DNA from: Desulfovibrio legallii
Lineage (GTDB): Bacteria > Desulfobacterota > Desulfovibrionia > Desulfovibrionales > Desulfovibrionaceae
DNA: 64,000 nucleotides
Assembly (NCBI RefSeq): GCF_004309735.1
Contig: NZ_SIXC01000001.1
Coordinates: forward strand, 168,317 to 232,316
Direction: 5' to 3'
Each line of letters opens with the position of its first letter. The stretch's first letter is position 1. Below, in pieces: positions 27,620 through 37,467 of the stretch. Made by a program: the position numbers and the translations under genes. The notes under the pieces were generated by a model, which was not told where the DNA came from, made no database searches, and was given only the letters and a program-made list of their open reading frames with translations.

Positions 27620-28417
27620 TCAGTAGACCATGAAAAAATAAACCAGCGGGGCCAGCACCAGCCGGTATACGGCAAAGGGGATGAGGGTCATGCGCCCCAC
27701 CAGGGCCACAAAGGCCTTTACGGCCACCAGGGCGGAAAGAAACGAACCGATCATGCCCACAGCAAAAAAAGGCAGGTCTGCCGCGGAAAACAGGCTCCAG
27801 CTTTTGAGCAGATCGTAGCCCGTGGCCGCCACCATGATGGGTACGGCCGCGATGAACGAATACTCCGCCGCCAACGGCCGCTTGGCCCCCAGCATCATGC
27901 CGCCCATGATGGTGGCCGCCGAGCGTGAAAAGCCCGGCCACAGGGCCAGACACTGGAAGCAGCCGATGCCCAGCGCCAGGCGCGGCGTCATATCGTCCAG
28001 GGTGATGCAGGTAGGCCGAAACTTGCGCCTTTCCACCAAGATCATGCAGAACGCGCCCACCACCAAGGCCAGCAGCACGGTGCCCGGACGGAACAGGTAT
28101 TCCTTGATATAATCGTGCACAAGCAGCCCCATGACGCAGGCGGGCAGCGAAGTGAGCATCAGTAGGGCAATGCCGCGCATGCCGGCGAAGCGCATGTAGG
28201 GCTGTGGCCGCAGCAGCCCCCAGAAGCGCTGCCGGTACAGCACCGCTACAGCCAGAATGGCCCCCAACTGGATGACCACCTCAAAGGTAGCGGCCCTTTC
28301 GCCCACAAAATTGAGCAGATTTCCCACCAGAATGAGATGCCCGGAAGAGGACACGGGTAAAAATTCCGTAATGCCTTCCACAATACTCAGAATCAGCGCT
28401 GTAAGCAGGTTGTCCAT
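27620..28417 (-). CDS. uppP: Undecaprenyl-diphosphatase (UppP/BacA)
   Basis: 265 residues, a polytopic membrane enzyme that dephosphorylates undecaprenyl diphosphate to recycle the cell-wall lipid carrier. The two catalytic signatures are present: EGITEFLPVSSSGHL near the N-terminus and PGFSRSAATI in the middle. About eight helices are visible. ATG 28417 has AGGGA seven bases upstream. tRNA-Met follows on the same strand. Confidence 0.95.
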   Translation of the reverse strand: MDNLLTALILSIVEGITEFLPVSSSGHLILVGNLLNFVGERAATFEVVIQLGAILAVAVLYRQRFWGLLRPQPYMRFAGMRGIALLMLTSLPACVMGLLVHDYIKEYLFRPGTVLLALVVGAFCMILVERRKFRPTCITLDDMTPRLALGIGCFQCLALWPGFSRSAATIMGGMMLGAKRPLAAEYSFIAAVPIMVAATGYDLLKSWSLFSAADLPFFAVGMIGSFLSALVAVKAFVALVGRMTLIPFAVYRLVLAPLVYFFMVY

Positions 28418-28549
28418 ATATATTTTCCCTGGTCGCGCCAGAGGGCGGCGCGACACGGTTCAGCGGTTTAGCAAAAAGACCGCAACCGGGAATCGGCATT
28501 GCCAAATCCCGCTGCGGCGGCTATAGTCAGGGGAAAAAGGAAGTGTTCC

Positions 28550-28741
28550 ATGAGCAGCATCATGCCACAAGGCGAACTGGTTCGCAAAGCCGCCGCCTAC
28601 CTGGCGGAGCAACGGGCCGCACATCCCGGCAAAAGCCTGGCCACGCTTCTGGATGAGGCGGGCATGCGTTTCAACCTCACCCCGCTGGACGCCGCCGCCC
28701 TGGAGCGGCTCTTTCGCCAGTCCTGTCAGGACAAAAGGTAG
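28550..28741 (+). CDS. Small hypothetical protein (63 aa)
   Basis: A helical, soluble 63-residue product with no named motif; the pattern KSLATLLDEAGMRFNLTPLDAAALERLF suggests a helix pair. It is supported by a good AAAAAGGAAG ribosome-binding site six bases before ATG 28550 and by codon use like its neighbours. It stands alone between the divergent uppP gene and the convergent metG. Confidence 0.65.
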   Translation: MSSIMPQGELVRKAAAYLAEQRAAHPGKSLATLLDEAGMRFNLTPLDAAALERLFRQSCQDKR

Positions 28742-28952
28742 CAACGGCCGCTTCCACCGGGCTTATGTAAAGCCCGGCCCTGGTCAGACTGGGCCTGGTT
28801 GGCATAGTATAGGTCGGATCGCCGGGCCTGCTCCCTTTGGAATCCGTACAGCCGAGGCCGCCTTCGGCAATGCCCGTCAGGCTCCGGCGCACTCCATTTA
28901 TTGGCCGTAAACGGCGCCCGGTCGCGGCAGGTTCGCACCGGGCGCACAGGCC

Positions 28953-30968
28953 TTACGCAATCCGCCCGCCGTTGGGCACGGGCTTATCCACGCTGAGCAG
29001 GGCCAGCGTCGCGTCGTCTCCAGCCGTCAGCACCATTCCCTGAGAAACCAGCCCACGGATGGTGCGCGGCGGCAGATTGAGGATGGCGCAGACCTGACGG
29101 CCCACCAAGGCTTCAGGCGCATAATGCGCCGCCAGGCCGGAGAGTATCTGCCGGGGCTCGGCTTCGCCGAAGTCTATTTCCAGTTTCAGGATGCGGTCGG
29201 CGTTGGGGTGTTTTTCCGCCCGCAGCACCGTGCCTACCCGCAGGTCCAGAGCCTGAAACCGGCTGAATTCCACCAGCTCTTTTCCCGCCCCGTCCGTTCC
29301 GGTCGCCACAGTGGCCGGAGTTTTTTTGTCGGCAGGCTTTTTAGTCTCCTGCACGGCTTTGGCTGTACTTTTTTTGTCGGTAGGCGCTTGCGCGTCCTTT
29401 TTGACCTCGATGCGCGGAAAGAGGTTGGAGGTCGCCGCCAGGGTTGTGCCCGGCGCGAGCCCGTCAAAAGTGTCCACCTCGTCTTCCAGCCGGGGCACGG
29501 GAGGCGCTTTGGGCGGCACCGTCTGCCCCAGCTGCTCCAGCATGCGGGCCGCAGCCGTGGGCATGACCGGCCAGAGGCAGAGGGCCGTCTTGCGCATGGC
29601 CGAAAGCAGCACATACATCACCGTACCGAGCCGCTCCATATTACCCTGCTTGTACAGAGTCCAGGGGGCCTGAACATCTACATATTTGTTCAAGGCGCGC
29701 ACCAGTTCCCACAAGGATTCCAGCCCCTGCGCAAACTGCACGTTGCCGAAAAGCTGCGTAAAATTCCGCATGGCCGTGGCGCAGAGCTCCACAACGGCCA
29801 GATCCGCCTCCTGAAAAGCCGCGGGGCGGGGCACGACGCTGCCAAAATATTTGCCGCTCATGGACAGCACCCGGCTGAAGAGGTTGCCCAGGTCGTTGGC
29901 CAGGTCTGCATTGATACGGCCTGTAAGGGCCTCATCGCTGAAGCTGGCGTCGGAACCGAAGTGCATTTCACGCAGCAGAAAGTAGCGGAAAGCGTCTGCG
30001 CCGAAGCGTGCGCTCATGGCCTCCGGCTCCACCACATTGCCCAGGGATTTTGACATCTTGGTGTCGCGCACCAGCCAATAGCCGTGCACGTTGAGGTGGC
30101 GGTAGAGAGGCAGGCCGGCGGCCTTGAGCATGGTGGGCCAGAACACGGCGTGGGGTTTGAGAATATCCTTGGCCACCAGATGTTCGCCGGGCCAGTAGCG
30201 GGGGTAGTCTGCGCCGTCGGGCCAGCCCAGAGCGCTGATGTAGTTGAGCAGGGCGTCAAACCAGACGTAACAGACGTAGTCCTTGTCAAAGGGCAGCTCT
30301 ATGCCCCAGGTCAGGCGCGATTTGGGCCGCGAGATGCAAAGGTCTTCCAGCGCGCCTGATTCCAGCATGGCCAGCACTTCAGAGCGGTAGCGCTCCGGCC
30401 GGATAAAGGAGGGGTTCTCCTCAATGTGCTGTTTGAGCCAGGGCAGATACTTGGACATGCGGAAAAAATAATTTTTTTCGCTGATGTATTCCGGCTTGGT
30501 CAAATGCTGAGGACAGAGGCCGTTTTCCAGCTCTTTTTCCGTATAAAAGCGTTCGCAGCCGTAGCAGTAGTGCCCGCCGAACTCGCCGAAGTAAATGTCG
30601 CCCCGGTCGTAAACCCGTTGCAGAAAGGTCTGTACCGCAGCCATGTGCTGCGGGTCTGTGGTGCGCACAAAGCGGTCGTTGGCTATATCCAGGTGGGGCC
30701 AGAGGGCCTGGAAGCGGCCGCTGATGTCGTCTACAAACTCCTTGGGCGTTTTGCCCAGCTTTTCCGCCGCCTGCACGATCTTGTCGCCGTGCTCGTCTGT
30801 GCCGGTAAGAAAGAGCGTGTCCTCGCCCAGCAGTTTGTGGTAGCGGGCCATGGCGTCGGCCACCACCGTGGTATAGGCGTGCCCCAGATGGGGGCGGGCA
30901 TTGACGTAGTAAATGGGCGTGGTGATGAAATAGCTGTTCACGGGGGGCTCCGTTGCTTGTGACGTCAT
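28953..30968 (-). CDS. metG: Methionine--tRNA ligase
   Basis: 671 residues, class I synthetase. The HIGH-type motif is PHLGHAYT near the N-terminus, the zinc-knuckle insert has CYGC...LCPQH, and the KMSKS loop is exact (DTKMSKSLGN). After an anticodon-binding helical domain and a Lys/Ala/Pro-rich linker (about residues 545-570) comes a C-terminal EMAP-II-like tRNA-binding OB domain (FQALDLRVGTVLRAEKHPNADRIL). ATG 30968 overlaps the ricT stop by 4 bp (ATGA), so the two are coupled. Confidence 0.96.
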   Translation of the reverse strand: MTSQATEPPVNSYFITTPIYYVNARPHLGHAYTTVVADAMARYHKLLGEDTLFLTGTDEHGDKIVQAAEKLGKTPKEFVDDISGRFQALWPHLDIANDRFVRTTDPQHMAAVQTFLQRVYDRGDIYFGEFGGHYCYGCERFYTEKELENGLCPQHLTKPEYISEKNYFFRMSKYLPWLKQHIEENPSFIRPERYRSEVLAMLESGALEDLCISRPKSRLTWGIELPFDKDYVCYVWFDALLNYISALGWPDGADYPRYWPGEHLVAKDILKPHAVFWPTMLKAAGLPLYRHLNVHGYWLVRDTKMSKSLGNVVEPEAMSARFGADAFRYFLLREMHFGSDASFSDEALTGRINADLANDLGNLFSRVLSMSGKYFGSVVPRPAAFQEADLAVVELCATAMRNFTQLFGNVQFAQGLESLWELVRALNKYVDVQAPWTLYKQGNMERLGTVMYVLLSAMRKTALCLWPVMPTAAARMLEQLGQTVPPKAPPVPRLEDEVDTFDGLAPGTTLAATSNLFPRIEVKKDAQAPTDKKSTAKAVQETKKPADKKTPATVATGTDGAGKELVEFSRFQALDLRVGTVLRAEKHPNADRILKLEIDFGEAEPRQILSGLAAHYAPEALVGRQVCAILNLPPRTIRGLVSQGMVLTAGDDATLALLSVDKPVPNGGRIA

Positions 30969-32026
30969 TGATCTGCTTCAGAGGTTTGCGGTTTACGGCG
31001 GCGTTTGCGACGCGGCTTGCCGACCCCGGCCTGGGCCGGATCGCCTGCAGCGCTTGTGTCGCCCGTTGCGGCAGGGGCGCACTCCGCTCCTTCAGGCGCA
31101 AAGTCATGGTCCACGCTGTCCACAGTTTCCGGAGAAACGGAAACCACCAGCAAACCGTCGCCCTGCGGCGGCCTGGCGGGCTGTCGCCCCTGCGCGGCGG
31201 CATTCTGCGGCGCTTCGGGACGGAAAGGAGAAAGGGCCTGCCATTCATCCAGATGAATTTCCTGCTCCTCGCCGCTTTCTGTCAGCACCGCTATGGAATT
31301 GCGGAACAGGTTGGCCCGCAAGACCTTCATGGGGCCCTTATCCGTCTGATAGCGTTTGCCCAGACGGGGACAATGGCGATGGAAATTGTCGTAATTTTCC
31401 TGCTCATAGGCCAGGCAGCAGAGCAGGCGACCGCAGATCCCGGAAATTTTTGCGGGGTTCAGAAAAAGGTTTTGTTCCTTGGCCATACGGATAGTCACAG
31501 GGGCGAACTTGCGCAGGTAGCGGCGGCAGCAGCAGACCATGCCGCAGTTGCCCACGGCCCCCACCATCTGGGTTTCGTGGCGCACGCCGATCTGGCGCAG
31601 CTCAATACGCGCCCGGTATTCGCGCACCAGATCCTTGACCAGGTCGCGGAAGTCAATGCGGGCGGGCGCGGTGAAGTAAAAAATCAGCTTGCTGCGGTCA
31701 AAAAAAACTTCCACATCTACCAGCTTCATATCCATGCGGCGTTCACGGATACAGCGGCGGCAAAAGGCCGTGGCTTCAGCGGCCAGACGGTCATTCTCCT
31801 CCCCCTGGCAGATATCTTCCGGGCTGGCTTGACGCAGAATCTGCGGCAGATCTTCGTCGCTCCGCCCTTCCGGCAGTTCTGCCGGGCCGGAAACCACGCG
31901 GCCCAGAGCTGAACCCTGTTCCGCAGCAACAAGCACGTAGTCTCCCGCCTTGAGCTCAAACGGCCCCTGATAGTAACTGGTCTGCCCCAAAGGGCGGGAG
32001 CGGACGCCATACACGGGCGAGGACAT
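30965..32026 (-). CDS. ricT: PSP1-domain protein, RicT/YaaT-like
   Basis: 353 residues. The PSP1 domain carries the conserved cysteine cluster GNCGMVCCCRRYL and GRLLCCLAYE, which in Bacillus RicT helps bind iron-sulfur clusters in a complex that modulates RNase Y and phosphorelays. The C-terminal about 120 residues are low-complexity and end in a basic KPRRKRRRKP tail. ATG 32026 was preferred over 32065. Placement upstream of metG, with overlapping stop and start, suggests one operon. The function here is unknown. Confidence 0.82.
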   Translation of the reverse strand: MSSPVYGVRSRPLGQTSYYQGPFELKAGDYVLVAAEQGSALGRVVSGPAELPEGRSDEDLPQILRQASPEDICQGEENDRLAAEATAFCRRCIRERRMDMKLVDVEVFFDRSKLIFYFTAPARIDFRDLVKDLVREYRARIELRQIGVRHETQMVGAVGNCGMVCCCRRYLRKFAPVTIRMAKEQNLFLNPAKISGICGRLLCCLAYEQENYDNFHRHCPRLGKRYQTDKGPMKVLRANLFRNSIAVLTESGEEQEIHLDEWQALSPFRPEAPQNAAAQGRQPARPPQGDGLLVVSVSPETVDSVDHDFAPEGAECAPAATGDTSAAGDPAQAGVGKPRRKRRRKPQTSEADQ

Positions 32027-32174
32027 GGGCACGGCACACCTTTTATTAAAAGATTTCCAAAACAATTCTTTTCGGCCATTACCGCCCCGCTGTCAACTCC
32101 GCCCTCACGGCGCGGGCCGCGCCTTGCCTTCACCCCGCCCCTGCCGTACACTGGCAGGAGAGGAAGGTATAGCC

Positions 32175-32744
32175 ATGATCACACGCGATTCTGCCCTGCA
32201 CTTGCTGGAGGAACACCGCACCCCGCCCGCCCTGCTGCAGCACGCCCTGGCCTCGGAGGCCATTTTGCGGGCCCTGGCGCGACATTTTGGGGAAGACGAA
32301 GAGCTCTGGGGCCTCACCGGTCTGCTCCACGATCTGGACTACCCCGCCACGGTTGAAACCCCCGAACGGCACGGTCTGGACAGCGCGGAGCTTTTGCGCC
32401 ACAGCCTGCCCGAACCCGCCCTTGCAGCTATTCGCGCCCATAACGGCGAGATGAACGGCGTCGCCCCCCAAAGCCGCTTTGACTACGCCCTGCGCTGCGG
32501 CGAAACGGTCACCGGGCTTATCAGCGCCGCGGCGCTCATGCGACCCACGGGGCTGGAAGGCATGGAACCCAAGAGCATCAAAAAAAAGATGAAAGACAAA
32601 GCCTTTGCCGCCAGCGTCAGCCGTGACAACATCCGCCAGTGCGCCGAAGCCGGGCTGGAACTGGACGCTTTTTTGAGCCTGGCTATTGAAGCCATGCGCG
32701 GCATTGCCCCGCAGCTGGGCCTGGTCAAGGAGGTGCGCCCATGA
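32175..32744 (+). CDS. HD-domain hydrolase family protein
   Basis: 189 residues. The HD core is visible as a leading His, then GLLHDLDYP and a later RAHNGE segment, the metal-binding pattern of HD phosphohydrolases. The substrate is unknown; nucleotidase or phosphodiesterase activity is typical of the superfamily. ATG 32175 has GGAAGG upstream. The stop overlaps the phosphofructokinase start by 4 bp, so it is the first gene of a tightly packed set running to addB. Confidence 0.8.
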   Translation: MITRDSALHLLEEHRTPPALLQHALASEAILRALARHFGEDEELWGLTGLLHDLDYPATVETPERHGLDSAELLRHSLPEPALAAIRAHNGEMNGVAPQSRFDYALRCGETVTGLISAAALMRPTGLEGMEPKSIKKKMKDKAFAASVSRDNIRQCAEAGLELDAFLSLAIEAMRGIAPQLGLVKEVRP

Positions 32745-34054
32745 CGTCCCCTGAAGCCGCCGTCCTGCAGACGGAAATCCGCACCCTGGGCCCCTGCAAA
32801 CTGGATTCCGCCTTACCCTACCGCACCTGGGCCGATGACAAAATCGTGCGGATTTTTGTGGATGAGGAACTTTCCGATGAAGCCGCGACCCCTTTCGGCG
32901 TCTGTCTGGAGGCCGCAGGCCCGCGCAAAAAGCTCTACTTTGACCCCACCAGGGCAAAATGCGCCATCGTCACCTGCGGCGGTCTCTGTCCGGGCATCAA
33001 CGACGTCATCCGGGCCATTGTTATGGAGGCCTTTCACGCCTACCATGTGCCCTCGGTGCTGGGCATTCCCTACGGGCTGGAGGGCTTTATCCCTAACTAC
33101 GGCCACACTCCCCTGGAGCTGACCCCCGCCGTTGTGGCGGACATTCACCGTTTTGGCGGCACTATGCTGGGGTCTTCGCGCGGGCCGCAGGCGCCCGAAG
33201 AAATCGTGGACACTCTGGAACGCAGCAACGTCAACGCATTGTTCGTCATCGGCGGCGACGGCACCATGAAGGCCGCCCAGGCCATCAGCGCCGAAGTGCA
33301 GACCCGCGGCCTCAGAATTGCCGTCATCGGCATCCCCAAAACCATTGACAACGACATTAACTTCATCCCCCAGTCCTTTGGCTTTGAAACCGCCGCCTTC
33401 AAGGCCACAGAGGCCATTGAATGCGCCCATACTGAAGCCTGCGGCGTGCCCAACGGCATTGGTCTGGTCAAACTCATGGGGCGGGAGTCGGGCTTCATCG
33501 CCGCACGCGCGGCCCTTGCCCTGAAGGAAGTAAACTTCGTCCTCATCCCTGAAGCTCCCTTTGCCCTTGAAGGACAAGGCGGCCTGCTGCCCGCGCTGGA
33601 AGAACGCCTGCGTCGGCGCGGCCACGCCGTCATTGTGGCCGCCGAAGGGGCCGGGCAGCACCTGCTGGACCAGCAGTCCGGCACAGACGCCTCGGGCAAC
33701 CCCGTGCTGGGCGACGTGGCCACCCTGCTGCGCGGCGCCATGACCAAATACCTGAACGCGCGCGGCCTGGAGCACTCCATCAAATACATTGACCCCAGCT
33801 ACATTATCCGCTCCGTGCCGGCCAACGCCAACGACAAGGTCTACTGCGGCTTTTTGGGCCAGTACGCCGTGCACGCGGCCATGGCCGGCCGCACAGACAT
33901 GGTGGTGGGCAAAATTCAGGACCGCTATGTGCATCTGCCGCTGGAGCTGGTCACCCGCAAGCGGCGCAAACTCAACATTTATTCCGATCTCTGGCGGGCC
34001 GTGCTGGAATCCACCGGGCAAGGCACGTTGGCGGGCATGCTGCCGCCCCTGTAA
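32741..34054 (+). CDS. ATP-dependent 6-phosphofructokinase, long (plant/TP0108-like) type
   Basis: 437 residues, longer than the about 320 of E. coli PfkA. Visible motifs are CGGLCPGIND at the nucleotide end, IGGDGT (glycine here favours ATP over pyrophosphate), PKTIDNDIN with the catalytic Asp, and MGRESGFIA. It phosphorylates fructose 6-phosphate in glycolysis. Start and stop overlap the flanking genes (ATGA upstream, TAATG downstream), which suggests translational coupling to unrelated functions. Confidence 0.92.
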   Translation: MTSPEAAVLQTEIRTLGPCKLDSALPYRTWADDKIVRIFVDEELSDEAATPFGVCLEAAGPRKKLYFDPTRAKCAIVTCGGLCPGINDVIRAIVMEAFHAYHVPSVLGIPYGLEGFIPNYGHTPLELTPAVVADIHRFGGTMLGSSRGPQAPEEIVDTLERSNVNALFVIGGDGTMKAAQAISAEVQTRGLRIAVIGIPKTIDNDINFIPQSFGFETAAFKATEAIECAHTEACGVPNGIGLVKLMGRESGFIAARAALALKEVNFVLIPEAPFALEGQGGLLPALEERLRRRGHAVIVAAEGAGQHLLDQQSGTDASGNPVLGDVATLLRGAMTKYLNARGLEHSIKYIDPSYIIRSVPANANDKVYCGFLGQYAVHAAMAGRTDMVVGKIQDRYVHLPLELVTRKRRKLNIYSDLWRAVLESTGQGTLAGMLPPL

Positions 34055-37000
34055 TGGACGTTCGGCCCCGTTCGCGGCAGTTACGCCAGATCAAGGCTTC
34101 GGCCGGGTCCGGCAAAACCTTTGAGCTGACGCGCTGCTTTTTGCAGCACGTGGTGGCCTGCGGCGCGCCCGCACCCGCCACGGGCGTCTGCGCCCTGAGT
34201 GCGGCCGGCCCCACTGGCTGGGGCGACGTCCTGGCCGTCACCTTCACCAACGCCGCCGCCGCCGAAATGCGCGAGCGCGTGGTGCGCCAGTTAAAAAACG
34301 CCGCCCTGGGCCATCCGCCCGAAGGTCTGCCCCTGGCCGCGGACGAGGCCGGCCGCTGGGTCACAGCCATCATGCGGGACATGGGCGCGCTGCAGATACG
34401 CACTATCGACAGCCTGCTGCACAGCATTGTCCGCGCGGCGGCTCTGGACCTGGGCCTGCACCCGGAGTTTCAGCCCGTGTTCGCCAGCGAGGAGGCTCTG
34501 ACGCCCTACCTGGACCTACTGCTGGAAGAAGCCCGGCGGCAGAACCCGGCCATGCTTGAGCTGCTGCGGCAGGTCTGTCACGCCCTGGTCTGGCACGGCA
34601 ACAGCCGGGGTTTTCTGGCTGGAGAAAAAATCCTGGGGCAACTGCGTCCCTTTATGGATAAAGCGCTTTTGGGCGAGCTGGAGGACGTTTCTCCACCGGC
34701 CGCGCTGGAACAGCGCTGGACCACCCTCCTGCTGGCGGCGCGCTCCGCCGGACAGGCCCTTCTGGAGGCGGCCGAGGCCGCAAGTCTGACCTGGAAAAAA
34801 CAGGCCTATGCCGCTGTGGAAAGCATGGCCGCAGGCACTGTGAAGGATTCGGCTTTTTTTAAAAAGCCTGAAGCCGCCGATCTGTTCACCAAACATCAGA
34901 CCGTTCCCGCCGCCGTGGCGGCATCCTTTACCCGCTGCGCGGCCGCCGCCGGAACATGGCTGGAGGAGGCCCCTTTGCTGCAGCTGGGCCTGCGCTACGC
35001 CCCGGCCGTGGAACTGGCCCGTACCTTGGCCGAGGCCTTTCGCAGTAATCAGGCTGAAGAAGGCCATCTGCCCGGTCTGCTTATCCCCCATCTGGCGGCG
35101 GACCTGCTGCGCGCCGAGCACGGCGTGCCGGACGCCCTCTGCCGCCTGGGCGCGCGGCTCACCCATTTTTTGGTGGACGAATTTCAGGACACCAGCGCCG
35201 AGCAGTGGCGCGCCCTGCGCCCCTTGGTGCTGGAGGCGCTCTCGCGCGGCGGTTCGCTGACCTGGGTGGGCGACGTAAAGCAGTCCATCTACGGCTGGCG
35301 CGGGGGCGACCCGGACCTGTTCGACGCCGTGCTTGGCGATGCGTCCCTGACCGCCCTGGTCCCAGAGGGGGAACGCGTCACCCTGCCCCATAACTGGCGC
35401 AGTCGGCGGGAGGTGGTGCAGCACAATAACCTGTTGTTCACCCCTCTGGAAAACCGCGAAACGGCCCTGCGCGTGCTCACGGCCCTGTTGCCCGGCACCT
35501 CGCCCACCGAGGGGCTGCCGCAGGCCGCCGCCAAACTGGCCCAGGCTTTTGCGGGCGCGGCGCAGCAAAGCCCGCCCCAGGGCAAGCCCGGCGGGCTGGT
35601 GCAAGTGGACGTGCTGGAGGCAGAAAACGTTGAGGCCCTCACAGCCGCGACCCTGGAACGCCTGGGCAACCTGCTGGAAGAAGACATCGGCCCGACGCGC
35701 CCTTGGTCGGACGTGCTGGTGCTGGTGCGCTCCAACCGCATGGCCGCCATTGTGGCGGATACCCTGCTGGGCCGGGGCATCCCGGTCATTACGGAAAACA
35801 GCCTGCGCCTCGCCGGGCATCCCCTGGTGGCGCAGACTGCGGCCCTGCTCAGCTTTCTGGACAATCCCGAAGACGATATTGCCTTCCTTACTGTTGTCAC
35901 CGGCGTGCTGTTTCACGACCACCCTGAGGCCGCGCCCCTGGCGGAGGAAGATCTGCACGGCTGGTGCGCGGGCGGGCCGCGAGGCGGGCCTTTGTACCGC
36001 CTGTTCCGCCAGCGCTGGCCGCAGGTCTGGCAGGCCTTGCTGGAGCCCTTTTTTAACCAGTCCGGGCTCATGACTCCTTACGACCTGACCCAGGAATGGT
36101 TCTCCCGCCTGGAGGCGGCCCGACGCTTCCCCGAAGCCGAAGCCTTTTTGCGTCGTTTTATGGAAGTGCTGCACAGTGCCGAAGAAAAAGGCCTCTCCAC
36201 CCTGCCTACCTTTCTGGAGCACTGGCGGGATAAAGGCGACGCCGAGCGGGTGCCCATGCCCGAACAAATGGACGCCGTGCGCATCATGACCATCCATAAA
36301 TCCAAGGGTCTGGAAGCCCCCGTGGTGGTGGTGCCCTGGACGGACTTCCGCCTGCGGGTCCACCCCGACCCCCGCACCGTCACCCTTGGCGGCCTGCGCT
36401 ATGTGGTGGGCAACGCCAGGGCCCTCAACGCTCCTTATTTTGCAGAGCTGGTCCGCCAGGCCCGCGAATGCCTGCATCTGCTCTATGTGGCCTTTACCCG
36501 CGCGCGGGATGCTCTGTACGTGTTTCGCGGCGCCCCCGTGGGCGGCCAGAAATCCGCCTGCGACGCCCTGGACGTGCTTTGGGAGGCGGCCGGTCTGCAG
36601 CCCCCCTATACCCTGGGCGCACTGCCGGAGCCCCTTGTCGACGCACCCGTAGCCGCCCAGACCGACATGACAACGGCCGATGTGGCCCCCACTGCAGGGG
36701 GCTACGCGCAGGCAACAGCGTCCTCCCCCACGTCCGACTCGGAGGCAGACGCGGTGGACCACAGGCCCCGCGCCGGCGCCGGTGCAAAGGACGGGCCCGC
36801 AATGGACAGATTTGCTGCGGGCAAGGGCCCATCCGTACCCGCCGCACAGCCTGCGGCTTCGCACAGCGCGGATCCCGACGCCGCGCCCTGGCGGCCCATG
36901 CAGTGGCTGCCGCGCCTGAAGATTTACCGCAACCCGCTGGCGGGCATGGCCTTTCGTGCGGAAGACCGGGGCACCTTGCTGCACGCCTGCCTGGAGCGTC

Positions 37001-37467
37001 TGCGCCCCACGGGGCAGCCGGAGGCGGACGCTCGCGCGGCCCTGGAATACGGCCTGCGCCAGTACGCCCTGCCCGTGCCCCAGGACGCGGGCTTTCGGGA
37101 GGAGCTTGCCGCCTCTCTGGCCTGGCTGGCAGCGCAACCGCAGGCTGCGAGCTGGCTTGCGCACGGTCTGCCGGAGCATTCTCTGCTGGACGGCCAGGGC
37201 AACCTGCTGCGTGTGGACCTGCTGGTGCCCGAAGCCTGGGGCAGCCTGGTCCTCGACTACAAAAGCGGTCAGGCCAGGGAAGAGCACGTGGCGCAGGTGC
37301 GCACCTATCTGCGCTGTCTGCACGCGCCGGGGACAACAAGCCGGGAAGCGCGCGCGCTGCTGGTCTATCTGGATCTGCGCCGCTTCCGCCTGGTCACGGA
37401 TACGGTCGTTTCCCCTTTGCAGGAACACTGCGACGGCCTGTTGCCCCCGGAGGATGCCTTGGCATGA
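34054..37467 (+). CDS. UvrD-family helicase-nuclease, AddA/RecB-like
   Basis: 1137 residues. A UvrD-type SF1 helicase comes first: Walker A KASAGSGKTFEL (about 15-22), Walker B DEFQDTS, motif IV WVGDVKQSIYGWRGGD and motif VI YVAFTRARDALY. After a low-complexity linker (about 870-940) comes a C-terminal PD-(D/E)XK nuclease with the core LVLDYKSGQ. This is the AddA layout. With the next gene it should form an AddAB-like enzyme that resects double-strand breaks. ATG 34054 overlaps the previous stop. Confidence 0.88.
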   Translation: MDVRPRSRQLRQIKASAGSGKTFELTRCFLQHVVACGAPAPATGVCALSAAGPTGWGDVLAVTFTNAAAAEMRERVVRQLKNAALGHPPEGLPLAADEAGRWVTAIMRDMGALQIRTIDSLLHSIVRAAALDLGLHPEFQPVFASEEALTPYLDLLLEEARRQNPAMLELLRQVCHALVWHGNSRGFLAGEKILGQLRPFMDKALLGELEDVSPPAALEQRWTTLLLAARSAGQALLEAAEAASLTWKKQAYAAVESMAAGTVKDSAFFKKPEAADLFTKHQTVPAAVAASFTRCAAAAGTWLEEAPLLQLGLRYAPAVELARTLAEAFRSNQAEEGHLPGLLIPHLAADLLRAEHGVPDALCRLGARLTHFLVDEFQDTSAEQWRALRPLVLEALSRGGSLTWVGDVKQSIYGWRGGDPDLFDAVLGDASLTALVPEGERVTLPHNWRSRREVVQHNNLLFTPLENRETALRVLTALLPGTSPTEGLPQAAAKLAQAFAGAAQQSPPQGKPGGLVQVDVLEAENVEALTAATLERLGNLLEEDIGPTRPWSDVLVLVRSNRMAAIVADTLLGRGIPVITENSLRLAGHPLVAQTAALLSFLDNPEDDIAFLTVVTGVLFHDHPEAAPLAEEDLHGWCAGGPRGGPLYRLFRQRWPQVWQALLEPFFNQSGLMTPYDLTQEWFSRLEAARRFPEAEAFLRRFMEVLHSAEEKGLSTLPTFLEHWRDKGDAERVPMPEQMDAVRIMTIHKSKGLEAPVVVVPWTDFRLRVHPDPRTVTLGGLRYVVGNARALNAPYFAELVRQARECLHLLYVAFTRARDALYVFRGAPVGGQKSACDALDVLWEAAGLQPPYTLGALPEPLVDAPVAAQTDMTTADVAPTAGGYAQATASSPTSDSEADAVDHRPRAGAGAKDGPAMDRFAAGKGPSVPAAQPAASHSADPDAAPWRPMQWLPRLKIYRNPLAGMAFRAEDRGTLLHACLERLRPTGQPEADARAALEYGLRQYALPVPQDAGFREELAASLAWLAAQPQAASWLAHGLPEHSLLDGQGNLLRVDLLVPEAWGSLVLDYKSGQAREEHVAQVRTYLRCLHAPGTTSREARALLVYLDLRRFRLVTDTVVSPLQEHCDGLLPPEDALA

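Noticed and set aside
34516..37428. 970-codon minus-strand frame opposite the AddA-like gene
   Set aside because: It mirrors the codon bias of the helicase gene, lacks a ribosome-binding site and has low-complexity composition.
36468..37463. Upstream extension of the AddB-like frame
   Set aside because: It runs through the nuclease end of the AddA-like gene in another frame; the real start is ATG 37464 overlapping the previous stop.
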